A stretch of 64,000 nt of DNA from Diospyros lotus (lineage: Eukaryota; Streptophyta; Magnoliopsida; Ericales; Ebenaceae), in assembly GCF_014633365.1 (NCBI RefSeq), contig NC_068350.1:35579119-35643118 (forward strand). Direction: 5' to 3'. Made by a program: the position numbers and the translations under genes. The notes under the pieces were generated by a model. The model ran no database searches, was not told the origin of the DNA, and saw only the letters and a list, made by a program, of their open reading frames with translations. Shown here piece after piece: positions 42,616-55,999 of this stretch. How positions within the stretch are numbered: the first letter of the stretch is position 1; every line of letters starts with the position of its first letter.

Positions 42616-44984
42616 TGTAAGCACCCCCGCCCGGATATCCCCAACCACCCGGACTACCCGAACGGGAGCGCCTATGGGAGGAGAAAAATAATGAAACACG
42701 AGACAAAGACCACCCCGGCATGCATACACGAAAATAAGAACAGCGGAAGCAAAGCTCAAAACATGCATGCACTATGGGTATCCCGCTAACACAGCGGTCA
42801 CAAGATAAGTAAATAAACACAAACTCCTGTGCTGACATACACAAGACTCGAGAAAACACCTGGCACAGTACGAAATAATAGAGTAAACCCTACTCAGACA
42901 TCAGAGTTGACAGAGGTTGACGGGACTGCCTGAACACCATACCGACTCGACTGCTAGACGCTGATTCCCCTGCTCGGACCCACGCTAGCACTACCTGGAA
43001 TGATGGAAAGCAAGGTGAGTCGAGAGACTCAGCAAGCATAAGGAAGAAAAGGCTGAAGGCTACACAAAATCAGAAATCTCACCCCAGAATAAACCCCCAG
43101 GTACACACAAGCCATGAGACGCTACAACACAACAGCTCGATAGCATAACAAAATAAAAGCACATACCGGTCCTTGGGGCCCACATATGACACTTGGCACC
43201 CAAGTCCCATACCAATCTGCCGCTGCCCTGAAAGGCAACAAATATCTCCACAAACCTGCGAGCGTAATCCCGAGTCAGTACTCCCGTCACCCGTATCCGT
43301 CGATACTCCCGACAACCGAGCCATAGGCTCCCTTGGAACGATACTCCCGTCCGAGAACTAAATATTACCAGTATCCATGCAATGCACATAGAAATGCAAT
43401 GGCGTAGTGAGCATCAACGTGATACAAGGCGCCCATACATCCAGGCATCAGGCCATGCTCCACCCACATATTAAATCACACGCCATGCATATGCCGCGCT
43501 GGATGCAACCTAACCAAGCTAGAATGTCCGTGTCCAAGCATATTTAATAAATGAATATCCCAACATGCAACCCGTACCCATGTGCATACCAAATCATGAA
43601 CAGTAATACAAGGTATCTAATCATGCAGTAAATCACATACCGGTAGAGCTAGACAGCAGTGCCCGGTACCGGTCAACGGCCAGTAACTAGGGGTGTCCAC
43701 CCGACGGTCCACTTCAGGGCCGTACCGTAGTCTACCCCAACGTCACCAACAACCGACCCCTGCCCCACTGCTCAATAGCTCTAACCGAACCATAAATAAA
43801 TCTGAGAAAAACTGTAAGCAAACCCAATAAAATCGTAAATAAACCCTCACGTCTAGGAACCTAGTCCCCAAACTGGTTCAGCATCATTCCCGAAAGGAGT
43901 GGGGGCGGTACAAACCCCCGTAGGCACACAACAAATAAAACTCTAGAAGCCTCGGATTTAATTTAAATTAAAACAAATGAATAATAATTTAACGAATAAG
44001 GTTAGGTGCCGAATTAGAGTAAGGGAGGTGATAAAATACAGGAAATCACGGGGTCTTTCACGGGAATTAAAGATCACGACGAAAGGGGTTGGAACTTGCC
44101 TGAAATTAGCTGATTCCGACCTCTCTCAAGCTCTCGAGGCAAATTAAATCATTTCCTAGCAAATAACATATCCGGGACCCAAATTAATTAATTTTAATCG
44201 CATAAAATTTATGATTTAAACATATAATGCTTTTACTAATTTTTACTCACGTATCTGATCACTTCCCATGCCGAAAAATTCCAAAATCATTTTATTTTTC
44301 TCCTTATTTTCTTTTCTTCCCTTTCTTTTCTTTTCTTTTCTTTTCTTTCTTCTCCTCTTCTTCTTCTTCTTCCTCTCCCTGCGTCTTCCTCCTCCTGCAA
44401 CTCCATTCTTCTTCTCATTTCCTTTCTTTCTTCTTCTTTTCCTCTTTTCTTCTTTCTTCTTCTTCTTCTTCTTCTTCTTCTTCTTTCTTTCTTCCCCGCG
44501 CTGCCTCCCCTGCTTCAGCCGCAGCCATGGCCGCTGCATCCACAAACGCACACAGCCGCCTCTGCCGCTGCAACTGGCCGCCCTCGCCTACTGCCACTGC
44601 GCCGCCCTGATCGCCGCGAGCCTACTGCTCCGCCTTCGCCGCTGCTGCAAGTTGCTCGATTGCCATGGCCGAGCTCTCGGCCAGCTCCCATGGCAGCCAC
44701 CCCCCGTTCTCCCTCTCGAGCTCTCTCTCTCTCTCACTGCTCTCCTTCCCTATCAACCTCGATCTCACCCTCTCGATCTCCCTCATCCGATCTCTATCTC
44801 TCACTCTCTGGTCACTTTGAAAAAATATGGCCACTGGCCATTCCATAGTTTCCACGCACACAAGCACAGCACACACGCGCACCGCCTCAAATTAAAACAT
44901 TAATTTAATTAATTTAAATTAATTTAGATAAACTTAATTTATACTTTTATTATTTATTTATTTTCAAAATTTGAGGATATTACA
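42616..44984 (-). repeat. 3' LTR of the gypsy element (minus orientation)
   Basis: 2369 bp. Contains a pyrimidine tract (44290-44495 on plus) and a GCCGCC-rich block. Open frames here (such as 44268-44903) are composition artefacts. Confidence 0.92.
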
Positions 44985-45001
44985 GTTCTCCCCTCCTTAA
45001 T
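44985..45001 (-). other. Polypurine tract
   Basis: Minus strand AAGGAGGGGAGAAC directly before the 3' LTR; sets the element's orientation. Confidence 0.85.
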
Positions 45002-48000
45002 AGAATTTCGTCCTCGAAATTCACGTTCAGTCCATGTCCTTAAGATACACTTACACCGCTCGTGATATTACCCAACATCACATCCAGGACATTTCATATC
45101 ATCATTTTCCAGTATTCCCTCAACTTCCTAATCTATCACCTCTATTGCATCACGTTATGGCCACTAATACCTTAACCGACATAAGGAACGTCATCAATCA
45201 TATATTACATACATCCACAATGTTCTCCTATTACCTCACCATAACTCAACCGTTCCCCAAAGCCATCTCAACCACAAATCAACCTAAAGGCAACTCAAAA
45301 TTCAGCGACACCGATGATAAACTGACTCGCACCACTAGGCTCAATGTGAATGCAGCTAGTTCCGGATACAACTGGTAGTGACAAGAGTAGAACCACCTTA
45401 TTGCATGTCGAGAAGCTAACACTCGATAACGTAACCAGAACCTGCCACGTTCTTACGCTCCATGGGAACATGGAAACGATACGATATCCTCAATCAAGAA
45501 TTCAACAGCAATATCCTTTAGTCTGACTTTTCTCAATTGATTCTTAACCAGGTACACAGCATTTTCTCTGCAGTACTTTCTCTCATAATTTGCCGCGAAT
45601 GCCCGGGGTCCTGTCAATAAATATGGGTAGTCATTTAATCAGGACTATCAAAGGATAAACGCTATCCACTCAATATATCTTAAGATCCAAACGTCACCAG
45701 ATCTTCCCTCCTTAAAGGAATTAACACACCCAATTTTGACTTATTCGGTGACCACCAACCCTTAATCTTGTCCTTGCTACTGATCTTAACTCCCAATAGC
45801 TAATTGGGCCGTACCTCATCTCGATCGCTAAGTACATACCTTGACCTCCTCAAGGCTTTATACGGTAGCTGGGACTCGATCTTTAGAATCGGTGTTATCT
45901 ACTCTGAAGTCTGCTCGACTAAAAGCAACTCACCGTACCATTAGCTATCTAGTCCACAAGGTATCTCATAGGTCTCCTTAATAACGAAAAGTAATTGAAG
46001 TGGGTTAAGCATTCTTCTGATTGGCATGACAAGCTATCTCATGTTTTTGACGATGTACCACTTGACCAGCACCCAAAGGAGTCTCATCTCCTCACTCGGT
46101 CAATAACCGACCCTAGGGCATGTGGTCCGTGATTAGCACCGCGCGTACTCATAGCAACTACTATCCTTGCAGCAGAACCCAACGGTTACTTAGACCTGTA
46201 TCCAATTTCGGCCTTGGCCATACACCTGGGCATCTCCCACAACAATAATCTTAGAGGGAATTTTCTTATTCCTAATTCACTTTATCACCAATGTTCTACG
46301 GCAGTGCAAAACGTCTATTACCACATTTGCTTAATCATATTTATTACAGAACCTCACAGCCTTAGTCATTTGCCACGCCAATCGCGGCGTCACCTGAACT
46401 CTGCTCCACCTGTGAGAACTAAACACCTACACCCTAGCCAGGTAGTAATGTCAAATCTCCAAACAGCATAACCGCTGTAAAAGCCAAGTCCACAAGTTCG
46501 TAATAATCCCTCAATAAATTCCCAGCACAGATCTCTCGTCCGAATATACACAGACGGTTTAACGGTCAACTCCACACGAACTACCGCATAACCCAACCTT
46601 CAGCTCCCCGTCTTAGTATGCCATGTACACATCTCGGTACCTACGTATCTGCCATTTACCATTAGACTCCCATAGCACATTCCCACATGGTAGGACCTTT
46701 TCATACCACTCCTGGCAAAATCCAATCATGGACCTCCATCTCACATTCTATCACAACCTCATCTCTCATGAGATTAACGCAGGCCTTTATAGGGCGTCGA
46801 CAACACCTGGCGAGACCAAGGAAACTTCAGACCCCATCTCTGTCACCAGTCCCGACCAATCCATAAATACTACGAAGGCATTGGTCAGCCCCAAATGGCA
46901 TGGCCACGAACTCATAGCGGTCGTACAAGTACGACAAAAAATCGTTAGAAAACACCCTGAGGTTAGCCCGGCAAATCATCTACTCAGAAGGAAGGAACAT
47001 TTATGCCTCAAGGCTATCCGATTCAATTTCAGGGTCAATCCTTTGCTAATTGCAACGACTACTTGATTCCTAAGGATCCCAAGGTTCACAAGTTTACCTA
47101 ATACATCTCATTACATAATACCTTCAAACATTGTACCTGGTGTTTCTCAAACCATTCCCATCCTTACAAAACTCGTAATTTACAACCACACATTTACTTT
47201 ACAGCCCTTTAATAAACATACTAACTAGAACTCCTCTTATCACTTCTGGCAACCGAGGTAACTTCATCTATCGGGTAAGCTAAGTCCTCAATGCTAGCTA
47301 CGCTGGAACTGGGTCCAACAGGTCCCTCTAGTGGCTGTGACGGTTCCCTCACGGCGGCTCGGATTGACTAAGTGTCCGGTAGTGCTCCAATCTTGGGCAC
47401 GTCCGATATCGGCCCCTAATAGGACTCCCAAATGGCAGCTTGTTACCTCACAGCTTCGGCAAAAATATCATAATGGGAACGAAGCCTCACATCATTCATA
47501 ATTACAACAGTCAGCCACCTCCATATGTCCTTCATGTGCTCACGGGCAAACAGGACTTGTCTCTCCGACAATCCCCAAAAATCTCATGAATCGTCTCTTG
47601 AAACACCTCGTCAAACTGATACATACAACTCACTAAGTACTCCTCTTTGTCTTGCCCGCCTCCCCATCCAGAAGCAAACTCCTGTTTCCACTGACACCAT
47701 AAACGATTCAATGCTGGGAGGTCGTCTAGATTAAGTAGGGGTACACTGGGATCTAGGTCTTCCGATTCCATTGGGAATACTCAAAATCAGCAAACAACAC
47801 CAAATATCAGGTAAATAAATTACAACTAAACTAACCTCTTACACAAAAACTTAGGCCAAGCGCAAGTCCTAAATAAATCCCGTTCATACCACTTCACGAT
47901 CCCTTCCTAATGTGCATTTATCACCATTCCACGAATATAAATTGGGACACAACCAAACCCTATTCAATTCACCTAGACCTCTCTAACTCTACCCGACAAC

Positions 48001-48043
48001 CTTGGTGTACAGGAACTCGTCCCTCAAAACTGACTCAAACAAC

Positions 48044-48055
48044 GCTCTGATACCA
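48044..48055 (-). other. Primer-binding site (initiator tRNA-Met)
   Basis: Minus strand TGGTATCAGAGC, the standard sequence complementary to the 3' end of initiator tRNA-Met, four bases after the 5' LTR. Confidence 0.93.
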
Positions 48056-48059
48056 ACAA

Positions 48060-50446
48060 TGTAAGCACCCCCGCCCAGATATCCCCAACCACCCGGACTA
48101 CCCGAACGGGAGCGCCTACGGGAGGAGAAAAATAATGAAACACGAGACAAAGACCACCCCGGCATGCATACACGAAAATAAGAACAGCGGAAGCAAAGCT
48201 CAAAACATGCATGCACTATGGGTACCCCGCTAACACAGCGGTCACAAGATAAGTAAATAAACACAAACTCCTGTGCTGACATACACAAGACTCGAGAAAA
48301 CACCTGGCACAGTATGAAATAATAGAATAAACCCTACTCAGACATTAGAGTTGACAGAGGTTGACAGGACTGCCTGTACACCATACCGATTCGGCCGCTA
48401 AACGCTGATTCCCCTGCTCGGACCCACACTGGCACTACCTGGAATGATGGAAAGCAAGGTGAGTCGAGAGACTCAGCAAGCATAAGGAAGAAAAGTCTGA
48501 AGGCTACACAAAACTAGAAATCTCACCCCAGAATAAACCCCCAGGTACACACAAGCCATGAGACGCTACAACACAACAGCTCGATAACATAACAAAATAA
48601 AAGCACATACCGGTCCTTGGGGCCCACATAAGACACTTGGCACCCAAGTCCCATACCAACCTGCCGCTTCCCTGAAAGGCAACAAATATCTCCACAAACC
48701 TGCGCGCGCAATCCCGGGTCGGTACTCCCGTCACCCGTATCTGTCGGTACTCCCGACAACCGAGCCATAGGCTCCCTTGAAACGATACTCCCATCCCAGA
48801 ACTAAATATTACCAGTATCCATGCAATGCACATAGAAATGCAATGGCGTAGTGAGCATCAACGTGATACAAGGCGCCCATACATCCAGGCATCAGGCCAT
48901 GATCCGCCCACATAGTAAACCACACGCCATGCATATGCCGCGCTGGATGCAACCTAACCAAGCTAGAATGTCCGTGTCCAAGCATACTTAATAAATGAAT
49001 ATCCCAACATGCATCCCGTACCCATGTGCATACCAAATCATGAACAGTAATACAAGGTATCTAATCATGCAGTAAATCACATACCGGTAGAGCTAGACAG
49101 CAGTGCCCGGCACCGGTCAACGGCCAGTGACTAGGGGTGTCCACCCGACGGTCCACCTCAGGGCCGTACCGTAGTCTACCCCAACGTCACCAACAACCGA
49201 CCCCTGCCCCACTGCTCAATAGCTCTAACCGAACCATAAATAAATCTGAGAAAAACTGTAAGTAAACCCAATAAAATCGTAAATAAACCCTCACGTCTAG
49301 GAACCTAGTCCCCAAACTAGTTCAGCATCATTCCCGAAAGGAGTGGGGGAGGTACAAACCCCCGTAGGCACACAACAAAAAAAACTCTAGAAGCCTCGGA
49401 TTTAATTGAAATTAAAACAAATGAATAATAATTTAACGAATAAGGTTAGGTGCCGAATTAGAGTAAGGGAGGTGATAAAATACAGGAAATCACGGGGTCT
49501 TTCACGGGAATTAAAGATCACGAGGAAAGGGGTTGGAACTTGCCTGAAATTAGCTGATTCCGACCTCTCTCAAGCTCCCGAGGCAAATTAAATCATTTCC
49601 TAGCAAATAACATATCCGGGACCCAAATTAATTAATTTTAATCGCATAAAATTTATGATTTAAACATATAATGCTTTTACTAATTTTTACCCACGTACCT
49701 GATCACTTCCCATGCCGAAAAATTCCAAAATCATTTTATTTTTCTCCTTATTTTCTTTTCTTCCCTTTCTTTTCTTTTCTTTTCTTTTCTTTCTTCTCCT
49801 CTTCTTCTTCTTCTTCCTCTCCCTGCGTCTTCCTCCTCCTGCAACTCCACTCTTCTTCTCCTTTCCTTTCCTTCTTCTTCTTTTCTTCTTTCTTCTTCCT
49901 CTTCCTCTTCTTCTTCTTCTTCTTCTTCTTCTTTCTTTCTTCCCCGCGCCGCCTCCCCTGCTTCAGCCGCAGCCATGGCCGCTGCATCTGCACACGCACG
50001 CGGCCGCCTCTGCCGCTGCAACTGGCTGCCCTCGCCTACCGCCACTGCGCCGCCCTGATCGCCGCGAGCCTACTACTCCGCCTTCGCCGCTGCTACAAGT
50101 TGCTCGGCTGCCATGGCCGAGCTCTCGGCCAGCTCCCATGGCAGCCACCCCCCATTTCTCCCTCTCGAGCTCTGTCTCTCTCTCTCACTGCTCTCCTTCC
50201 CTATCAACCTCGATCTCACCCTCTCGATCTCCCTCATCCGATCTCTATCTCTCACTCTCTGCTCACTCTCTACTCACTTTGAAAAAATATGGCCACTAGC
50301 CATTCCATAGCTTCCACGCACACAAGCACAGCACACACGCGCACCGCCTCAAATTAAAACATTAATTTAATTAATTTAAATTAATTTAGATAAACTTAAT
50401 TTATACTTTTATTATTTATTTATTTTCAAAATTTGAGGATATTACA
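48060..50446 (-). repeat. 5' LTR of the gypsy element (minus orientation)
   Basis: 2387 bp, very similar to 42616-44984; small differences include an extra CTCTCTACTCA-type unit near 50265 and point changes. As the 5' LTR it would carry the promoter, read towards lower coordinates. Confidence 0.92.
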
Positions 50447-50521
50447 ACACCCGACTCCTAACTCTATCCAAAATGTGCTTATAGTCCCCATAGGCTAGTT
50501 TCGTTGATAATAAGGGGACAT

Positions 50522-52947
50522 CCAACCGCCCGCTTGGACCCGCCCGCACCCAGTCGCCCAGACCCATGGCCGCATCTCCGCGCGCCACGTGGCGAGGCCC
50601 CTTCCCCAGTTTCAAATCCACGACCTCCCTTGTGCACGTGCATGCGCCTAACCGTCTGATCTGCCAAGCCCCCTTGTTATATAACCGCATATATAAATTA
50701 TATACTAAAACAACCATTACTTTCTAGAATTATATTTTATATTTTTTAATATAAATTAAAAAATATTAATTAATTTATTATTTTTTAAAAGAGTAAAGGA
50801 ATAAATTAAAAATAAATTAATTGAATTAAATTAACTAAATTAATTGATTAAAAATAAAAAAATTATATATTTTTTAAAATTATTAAAAATTTGTTAAATT
50901 AATTTTTATTTTTATTTTTTTAAATTAAATTTTTAATTAACTAGTGGTGAACCCATGTGATATATGAGAGAGTTTAATTTAAAAATAAAAAAATAAATTT
51001 ATTATTTTAAATAATTTTAACAAAATTGATAATTATAATTTTTTTAATCTTTAATCATGTTAAAAAAATTTAAGTTTACTTAATTATTCACTATTTAATA
51101 TGCTAATGGATAACACTTTTAATTCAATATACTGTCAATATTCAATGTATTAAAAAATAATTAATATATTAAATAGGTCACTTGATAAAATACTTATAAT
51201 TTTTTTTATTATATTATTTTTATTTATAAATAAATATTATAAAATCTATAATATTTCCACTTAAAGACGTTTGTTATTTTTTATTTATTATATTATAATT
51301 ATAAATATAAATTAAAACTCTTAAATATGAGTAAGAATAAGTTTTTTCAATAATAACAAAATTTTAAAAAAATGAATTTTGATTTCTTCCATAGTCTTAA
51401 AAATGTGATACCTTAAATATTAATTAGCATTGAAAAATCCTAGCATTTGACAACCTTAAATAATTTTTTATGAATTTGTTAAGACATCACATTTTCAAGA
51501 CTATAATATAATTATTAAAGTAATTAATAATTAATTAATCACTACCTTTAATTTAATGTAAATTTTTTAGGGAAAAAATTCACCATTGATTGACACTTGG
51601 CAAAATACTTTATTTGACTATCATATTTTAATATTATATAAATATACATAGAATAAAGATATAAAAATAATATTTTAAATATATGGATAATTTTCTATGA
51701 CTTAATTAATAGTTTAATTTGTCTATTAATATTTCTCATAAAACTCATGCAAATTTAATACAAAATAATTAGCATTGAAAAACTCGTATATTTAAAATTT
51801 ATTATTAATTTTACAATAATTAATACATATTATTTCAAAACTATTGAAAGATTTAAATTATTAATGCAAATTACAAAATGTAAATTATTAATGCAATAAG
51901 TATTAAACACAAATCATTAATGCAAGTTTTGGGGGGAAATTTTATTACTACTTATCATTTCAAAACAATTGAAATATTTAAATTATTAATGCAAATTACA
52001 AAATACAAATTATTAATGCAATAAGTATTAATTGTAAATCAGTAATGCAAGTTTTGGAGGGAAATTTCTTTTTTCAAAACTATCCTACTTTTATATATAT
52101 AAAGATGCAAATTACAAAATGTAAATTATTAATGCAATAAGTACTAAATACAAATCATTAATGCAAGTTCTGGAGGAAAATTTTATTACTACTTTTTATT
52201 TCAAAGGAATTGAAAATTTAAAATTATTAATACAACTTTTGGGGGGAAATTTCTTTTTTCAAGACTATCCTACTTTTATATATATAAAGATGCAAATTAC
52301 AAAATGTAAATTATTAATGCAATAAGTACTAAATGCAAATCATTAATGCAACTTTTGGAGGAAAATTTTATTACTACTTATTATTTCAAAGCAATTGAAA
52401 ATTTAAAATTATTAATGCAAATTACAAAATATAAATTATTAATACAACAAGTATTAATTACAAATCATTAAAAAAATTAATTTGCTAAATTAATTTTTTT
52501 AATGAATTTTGCTGTGGTTTTTCAAAACCACCGCAAATGTTAATTTAATTTTAATTATAAATTGTTTAATTATTTTTGAATTTAAAAATTAAACTTTTTA
52601 ATGAATTTTGCGGCGATTTTTCAAAACTGTCACAAATGTTAATTTAATTTTAATTATAAATTATTTAATTATTTTTTTAATTTAGCGGCAGTTTTGAAAA
52701 ATCGCCGCTAAATTAAATTTTATTTTTTGATTATTAAATTATTTTCTAAATTTAGTGACGATTTTTTGAAAATCGCCGCAAAATTGAATATTTTAATGAA
52801 TTTTGTGACTGTTTTTCAAAACAGCCGCAAAATGTTAAAAAAATCGCTGCTAAAGTAGTATTTTGCGGCGGTTTACAAACCGCTGCAAAATTCCATTTTT
52901 TGCGACGATTTTAAAAACCGTAGCTAAAAATCAATTTTTTTGTAGTG
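50522..52947. mobile_element. CACTA element without left end, with Helitron (copy B)
   Basis: Right end TTTTTTTGTAGTG at 52947. Contains the SINE-like sequence (50522-50690) and the Helitron from CTAG at 50941, with 5' termini at 52105 and 52290; the Helitron is cut at about 52465. Subterminal GCGGCGGTTT motifs from 52500. Confidence 0.85.
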
Positions 52948-52950
52948 TAA

Positions 52951-53690
52951 TGTCAACTACATTCAAGACAGGAAGCCTATAAATAGGAGAAGAAGTTGGA
53001 AGAAAAAGTTTACAATAAAGAGACAAACTTTCTTAACTCAACTTCTCTCAAGCAATTCTAGATTAGTGTGTCAAATGTTGACTTGCTAGAGCACTAAGAG
53101 TAGATTGCTCCATGCCTGGCTATCAATTGTGCCTCGATAGTCGATTGGCCAATGGACAAGAATCGACTCCCGGTGTCGCCTCAACCTCCTAAGTGTGGTC
53201 CAAGTGGCATGCAATTGAAGGGGTGGTGTGGTGGTGGATGGACAAGGGTTTTTGGACATGAGGAGAGAAGGCTGTAACTTGGCTTATTTTGTTCCTCTAT
53301 TTCCTCTATCTCGTTTGTCTTTTTCTATTCTACTTTCGTAAAATTACAAGAACGTGAGTGTCACGTTGGAAGAGACACATGGGTGCTGGTCATACAAAAT
53401 CCTCGGGCTAGCATGGGAAGAGGTGATCGGAGAAGTACCAGATTACACGCTAGGTGTGGACGAACTAGGACCACTACAACTTGAGATGGATTCGGTTTTA
53501 GTACAGAAATAGTTTCTGTACTCATCCTTTATCAAGCTACAAGTATCATTTACTGTATTTCATATGATGAAATAACGTATTTCTTAAATATCCATGCTGT
53601 GTATGATGTGTGTATTTATGGATTCCACCGTGTATGTCTGATACACATAAAAATTTTGAATTTTACCTACACTACAATACATAAATTCCT
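52951..53690. other. TATA-containing LTR-like region (copy B)
   Basis: Counterpart of 15824-16463. CTATAAATAGG is conserved at about 52978. Near 53190-53290 an extra stretch of about 100 bp (AAGTGTGGTCCAAGTGGC at its start) is present or was lost from copy A. Confidence 0.6.
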
Positions 53691-54119
53691 TCATGCTCTA
53701 CAAGACCAATTTGGTAATGGTTCTACCGCATCTAATTTATCCCATAATCTATTCAATTGTGTATAGTAAACTGATACTGAAATATTATCCTGATTAATAG
53801 AATTGATCTTACATTGAAGTTGATACACAAGACGTCCATTACTTTCTCCAAACCTTTCTTCAATTTCATCCCCTAGTTGTTTTGCATTTGTAGTGTAAAT
53901 GAAAGCTTCTACGAGATCCTTAGATATTGAGTTTAATAGCCAAGAAGTAACCATGTAATCACACCTTTTCCGCAAATCAAAATCTGCCCTACTTTCCTTT
54001 GGAATCGGAATCCTTCCATCTATAAACCCTAGCGTATTCTTAGCTCCTAGGGCAATTTGTATTGCTCTACTCCATGATCTATAATTGAGACCAATCAATG
54101 GAGTAGAAACTAAGACCAT
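53691..54119 (-). pseudogene. Copia gag fragment (copy B)
   Basis: Nearly identical to 16464-16892 (a few substitutions, such as MCDYL to RCDYM). The ATG of copy A is GTG here (54219-54221). Confidence 0.85.
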
Positions 54120-54343
54120 ACCTGGATGATTGGAGGCATGAATTTGCAGTAGATCTCCTATCGCAATGTTAGGATTCTGATCCTTTTCTCTGGTTTCAAC
54201 ATTGTTTCAGCTCGAAGCCACGAATAGCTAATTCAATCAAGAAAACAAAGTGATTAGAGAGTCAAGGAAATACCAACATTGACAATAATAGCAGACGATG
54301 TTCTCAAATCAAGAAAATCCCTACGATCTTCGCTCTAATACCA

Positions 54344-54571
54344 TGTAAAAGTATCAAATTCAAGGAAGACCAGCTTGGCGTGAAAGGTAAAGGTAGAACG
54401 AAAATAGAACCTTTCTTTAATTCAGTCTCATCCACGTACATTCATATCATCTCTGCTATGCTATTTATATATACATCTACTTCTTGCTCTATTTTAGTTA
54501 CACGATTGATAGCCACTTGCACAACTTGCTAAATTAACTGAACTAACTGAATCAGGCTAACTGCCATAACA
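54344..54571 (-). mobile_element. Copia LTR (copy B)
   Basis: Counterpart of 17117-17348, with the primer-binding site at 54332-54343. One ACTA unit is missing. Confidence 0.85.
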
Positions 54572-54856
54572 AATAATTAAGTAACTAGTGGGTGGTCAAT
54601 AGAATTTGATCAAGATGGCTCTAAAATCTAGATTTTGTTGCTGGGTAGCGGTGGAAAGTATTTGGAAGGATTTGGGGTTTCATTGTGCATGTTAAGGCAG
54701 TCGTCTATATATGCTTTATTCATTTATTTTTTTAAAGATTTATTTTTTTCTTTAAAAAAATAATTATAAATGATCATACTAAAAAGTATATATGAAAAGA
54801 TTCCAAGCCCACAAACTAATGCAGAAAAAATATGTTTATGAGACCAGATTTGTGCT

Positions 54857-55144
54857 CTAAGTCTTCAGGCATCCATGTGCTTGCATGCTTGGTAGGAGGA
54901 GACTTAAATAATGTGTTAAGCTGCGATGATACATAGGAGGAGGAGAGCATGGCCCATGGGTAATATGCTCTTCAGCTGGCAGCGTGTGATATATTCTTCG
55001 TACCAAGTGTCTTGTTTTGGATTGAATTTCTTCCACTTGACTCATACTTCCATTTAGTCCCTCCCTGAAATGCTCCATGAAGTAGAAAATTTTTCTTATC
55101 GTCAAAATTAAACTACCAATTAATATTGTGGCATGCCATGCCAT
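54857..55144 (-). CDS. Small unidentified frame (copy B)
   Basis: 95 codons beginning MAWHATILIGSLILTIRK and identical in amino acids to copy A. Unknown function; see 17618-17920. Confidence 0.22.
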   Translation of the reverse strand: MAWHATILIGSLILTIRKIFYFMEHFREGLNGSMSQVEEIQSKTRHLVRRIYHTLPAEEHITHGPCSPPPMYHRSLTHYLSLLLPSMQAHGCLKT

Positions 55145-55159
55145 TGGGAGGCTAATGGT

Positions 55160-55264
55160 AAAAAGGGGGAAGACTTGGATGTAAGTGAAACTGTTGGGTT
55201 GTCGGTTCGCAAAAAGGTTCCCTTAGTAGCTCTAGCTTGTAACAACGTGCCGGTGCTAGTGTAA
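55160..55264 (+). pseudogene. P450 C-terminal fragment (copy B)
   Basis: GEDLDVSETVGLSVRKKVPL to a stop at 55262-55264. It lacks the I-helix part still present in copy A and shares its junction (TAATGG then TAAAAAGG) with the third copy at 32487. Confidence 0.75.
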
Positions 55265-55999
55265 AGATAAAATCCAATAAATATGTGTATGTTCTGTCCA
55301 CTTCAGATAATGCATGATAGCATATTTAGAATATGACAATCTAATATAAAATAAAAATTAGTCAAAATTTTACATTAAAAAAAATGCATCTACTTTAAAA
55401 ATGCATCTACGGAGCTCATTTAACTGCCTGAAAGACTGCTAAAAGCACCAATTCTGAATCTTTCAAGTCTGCAGGTAGGCTCGAGCCCAATGGATGATGT
55501 CTAACACTAGATGAAAAGTAAATAAAGCATGGTTATAATTAGTGTCACGATACATGGGAAAGTTGACACGTAAATATAAATTATGTTTTCATTTTTTTCT
55601 TGCAAATGCATCTAATTAAAAAGTCTATTGATCTCATTTAATAGTTTTTACGGAGCTAACGAGTTTTTGTATCCTAAAAGTAGCAAATACAGAAGCATTC
55701 ATTGAAAGTATCAAATATATGAAAGTACAGATATTTAATTTTGTAGTTAAGTGAGTCTAACTTACACGCCAAGGAGTTTGGCTTGAAGATGTCCCATTGC
55801 TTGTTTGTTTTGATGGTTCTTTTGATTCTATTTTTTCGAATTTTTGTGCTTCCCATGGTGGGGGAGTTTTCTGTTTATATGATTTTAATTTATTTCTAAT
55901 TTCAATTATCTTTAAAAAAAATCATATTTAACCATTACATAGACTTAAAACGTAAATATACATATGCTGCTCATTCTAGCATATGAACATGAATACTGT
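55265..55999. other. Intergenic (copy B of 18415-19149)
   Basis: Nearly identical to the first copy; no gene. Confidence 0.6.

Larger units (their letters stand above)
44985..48059 (-). pseudogene. Decayed internal region with reverse-transcriptase relic
   Basis: A short frame at 47532-47771 minus (MESEDLDPSVPLLNLDDLPA start) follows the primer-binding site where gag should begin; its family is not clear. Near 46840-46960 minus, YDRYEFVAMPFG and FMDW-like residues match the RT pattern HYEFVVMPFGLTNAP, but frames shift every few dozen bases. Near 45000 the AATTTCGAGGACGAAATTC-type sequence before the polypurine tract is typical of the 3' end of chromovirus pol. Nothing here can encode a working protein. 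Confidence 0.65.
42616..50446 (-). mobile_element. Gypsy LTR retrotransposon with both LTRs, decayed, TSD ACACC
   Basis: Two LTRs (42616-44984 and 48060-50446), each TGTAAGCACC to GATATTACA on the plus strand, bracket 3.1 kb of internal DNA. ACACC flanks the whole element on both sides. The primer-binding site (48044-48055) and the polypurine tract (44985-45001) show transcription from high to low coordinates. The inside is far shorter than an autonomous gypsy element and has no long frame. Because the LTRs differ by few changes by eye, insertion is more recent than the internal decay would suggest, so a defective master probably supplied it. Confidence 0.93.
40913..50521 (-). mobile_element. 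LINE (L1-type) 3' part, split by an LTR retrotransposon
   Basis: Pieces 40913-42615 and 50447-50521. On the minus strand the upper piece gives DVPLLSTKLAYGDYKHILD, a reverse-transcriptase thumb/connection motif. The lower piece gives FLWSGSVEDSDKAKVAWRDV, GGLGLKPLYMWNQAML, KLIWRL and then the zf-RVT block (FILWLAIRERLYT, RCFLCRAEFESHNHLFF). A T-run at 40913-40920 is the poly(A) tail. Several stops and frame changes make it dead. The target duplication ACACC at 42611-42615 and 50447-50451 shows that the two pieces were one LINE before the LTR element inserted. The 5' part is missing beyond 50521. Confidence 0.85.

Noticed and set aside
42497..43389. Minus-strand frames of 64-120 codons in the LTRs
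   Set aside because: Repeated in both LTRs and without known domains; LTR sequence, not genes.
44227..44903. Long Phe/Ser/Leu and Lys/Glu-rich frames (also 49671-50299)
   Set aside because: Both lie in the two LTRs of the gypsy element in a pyrimidine tract; frames on several overlapping phases show that they are composition artefacts.
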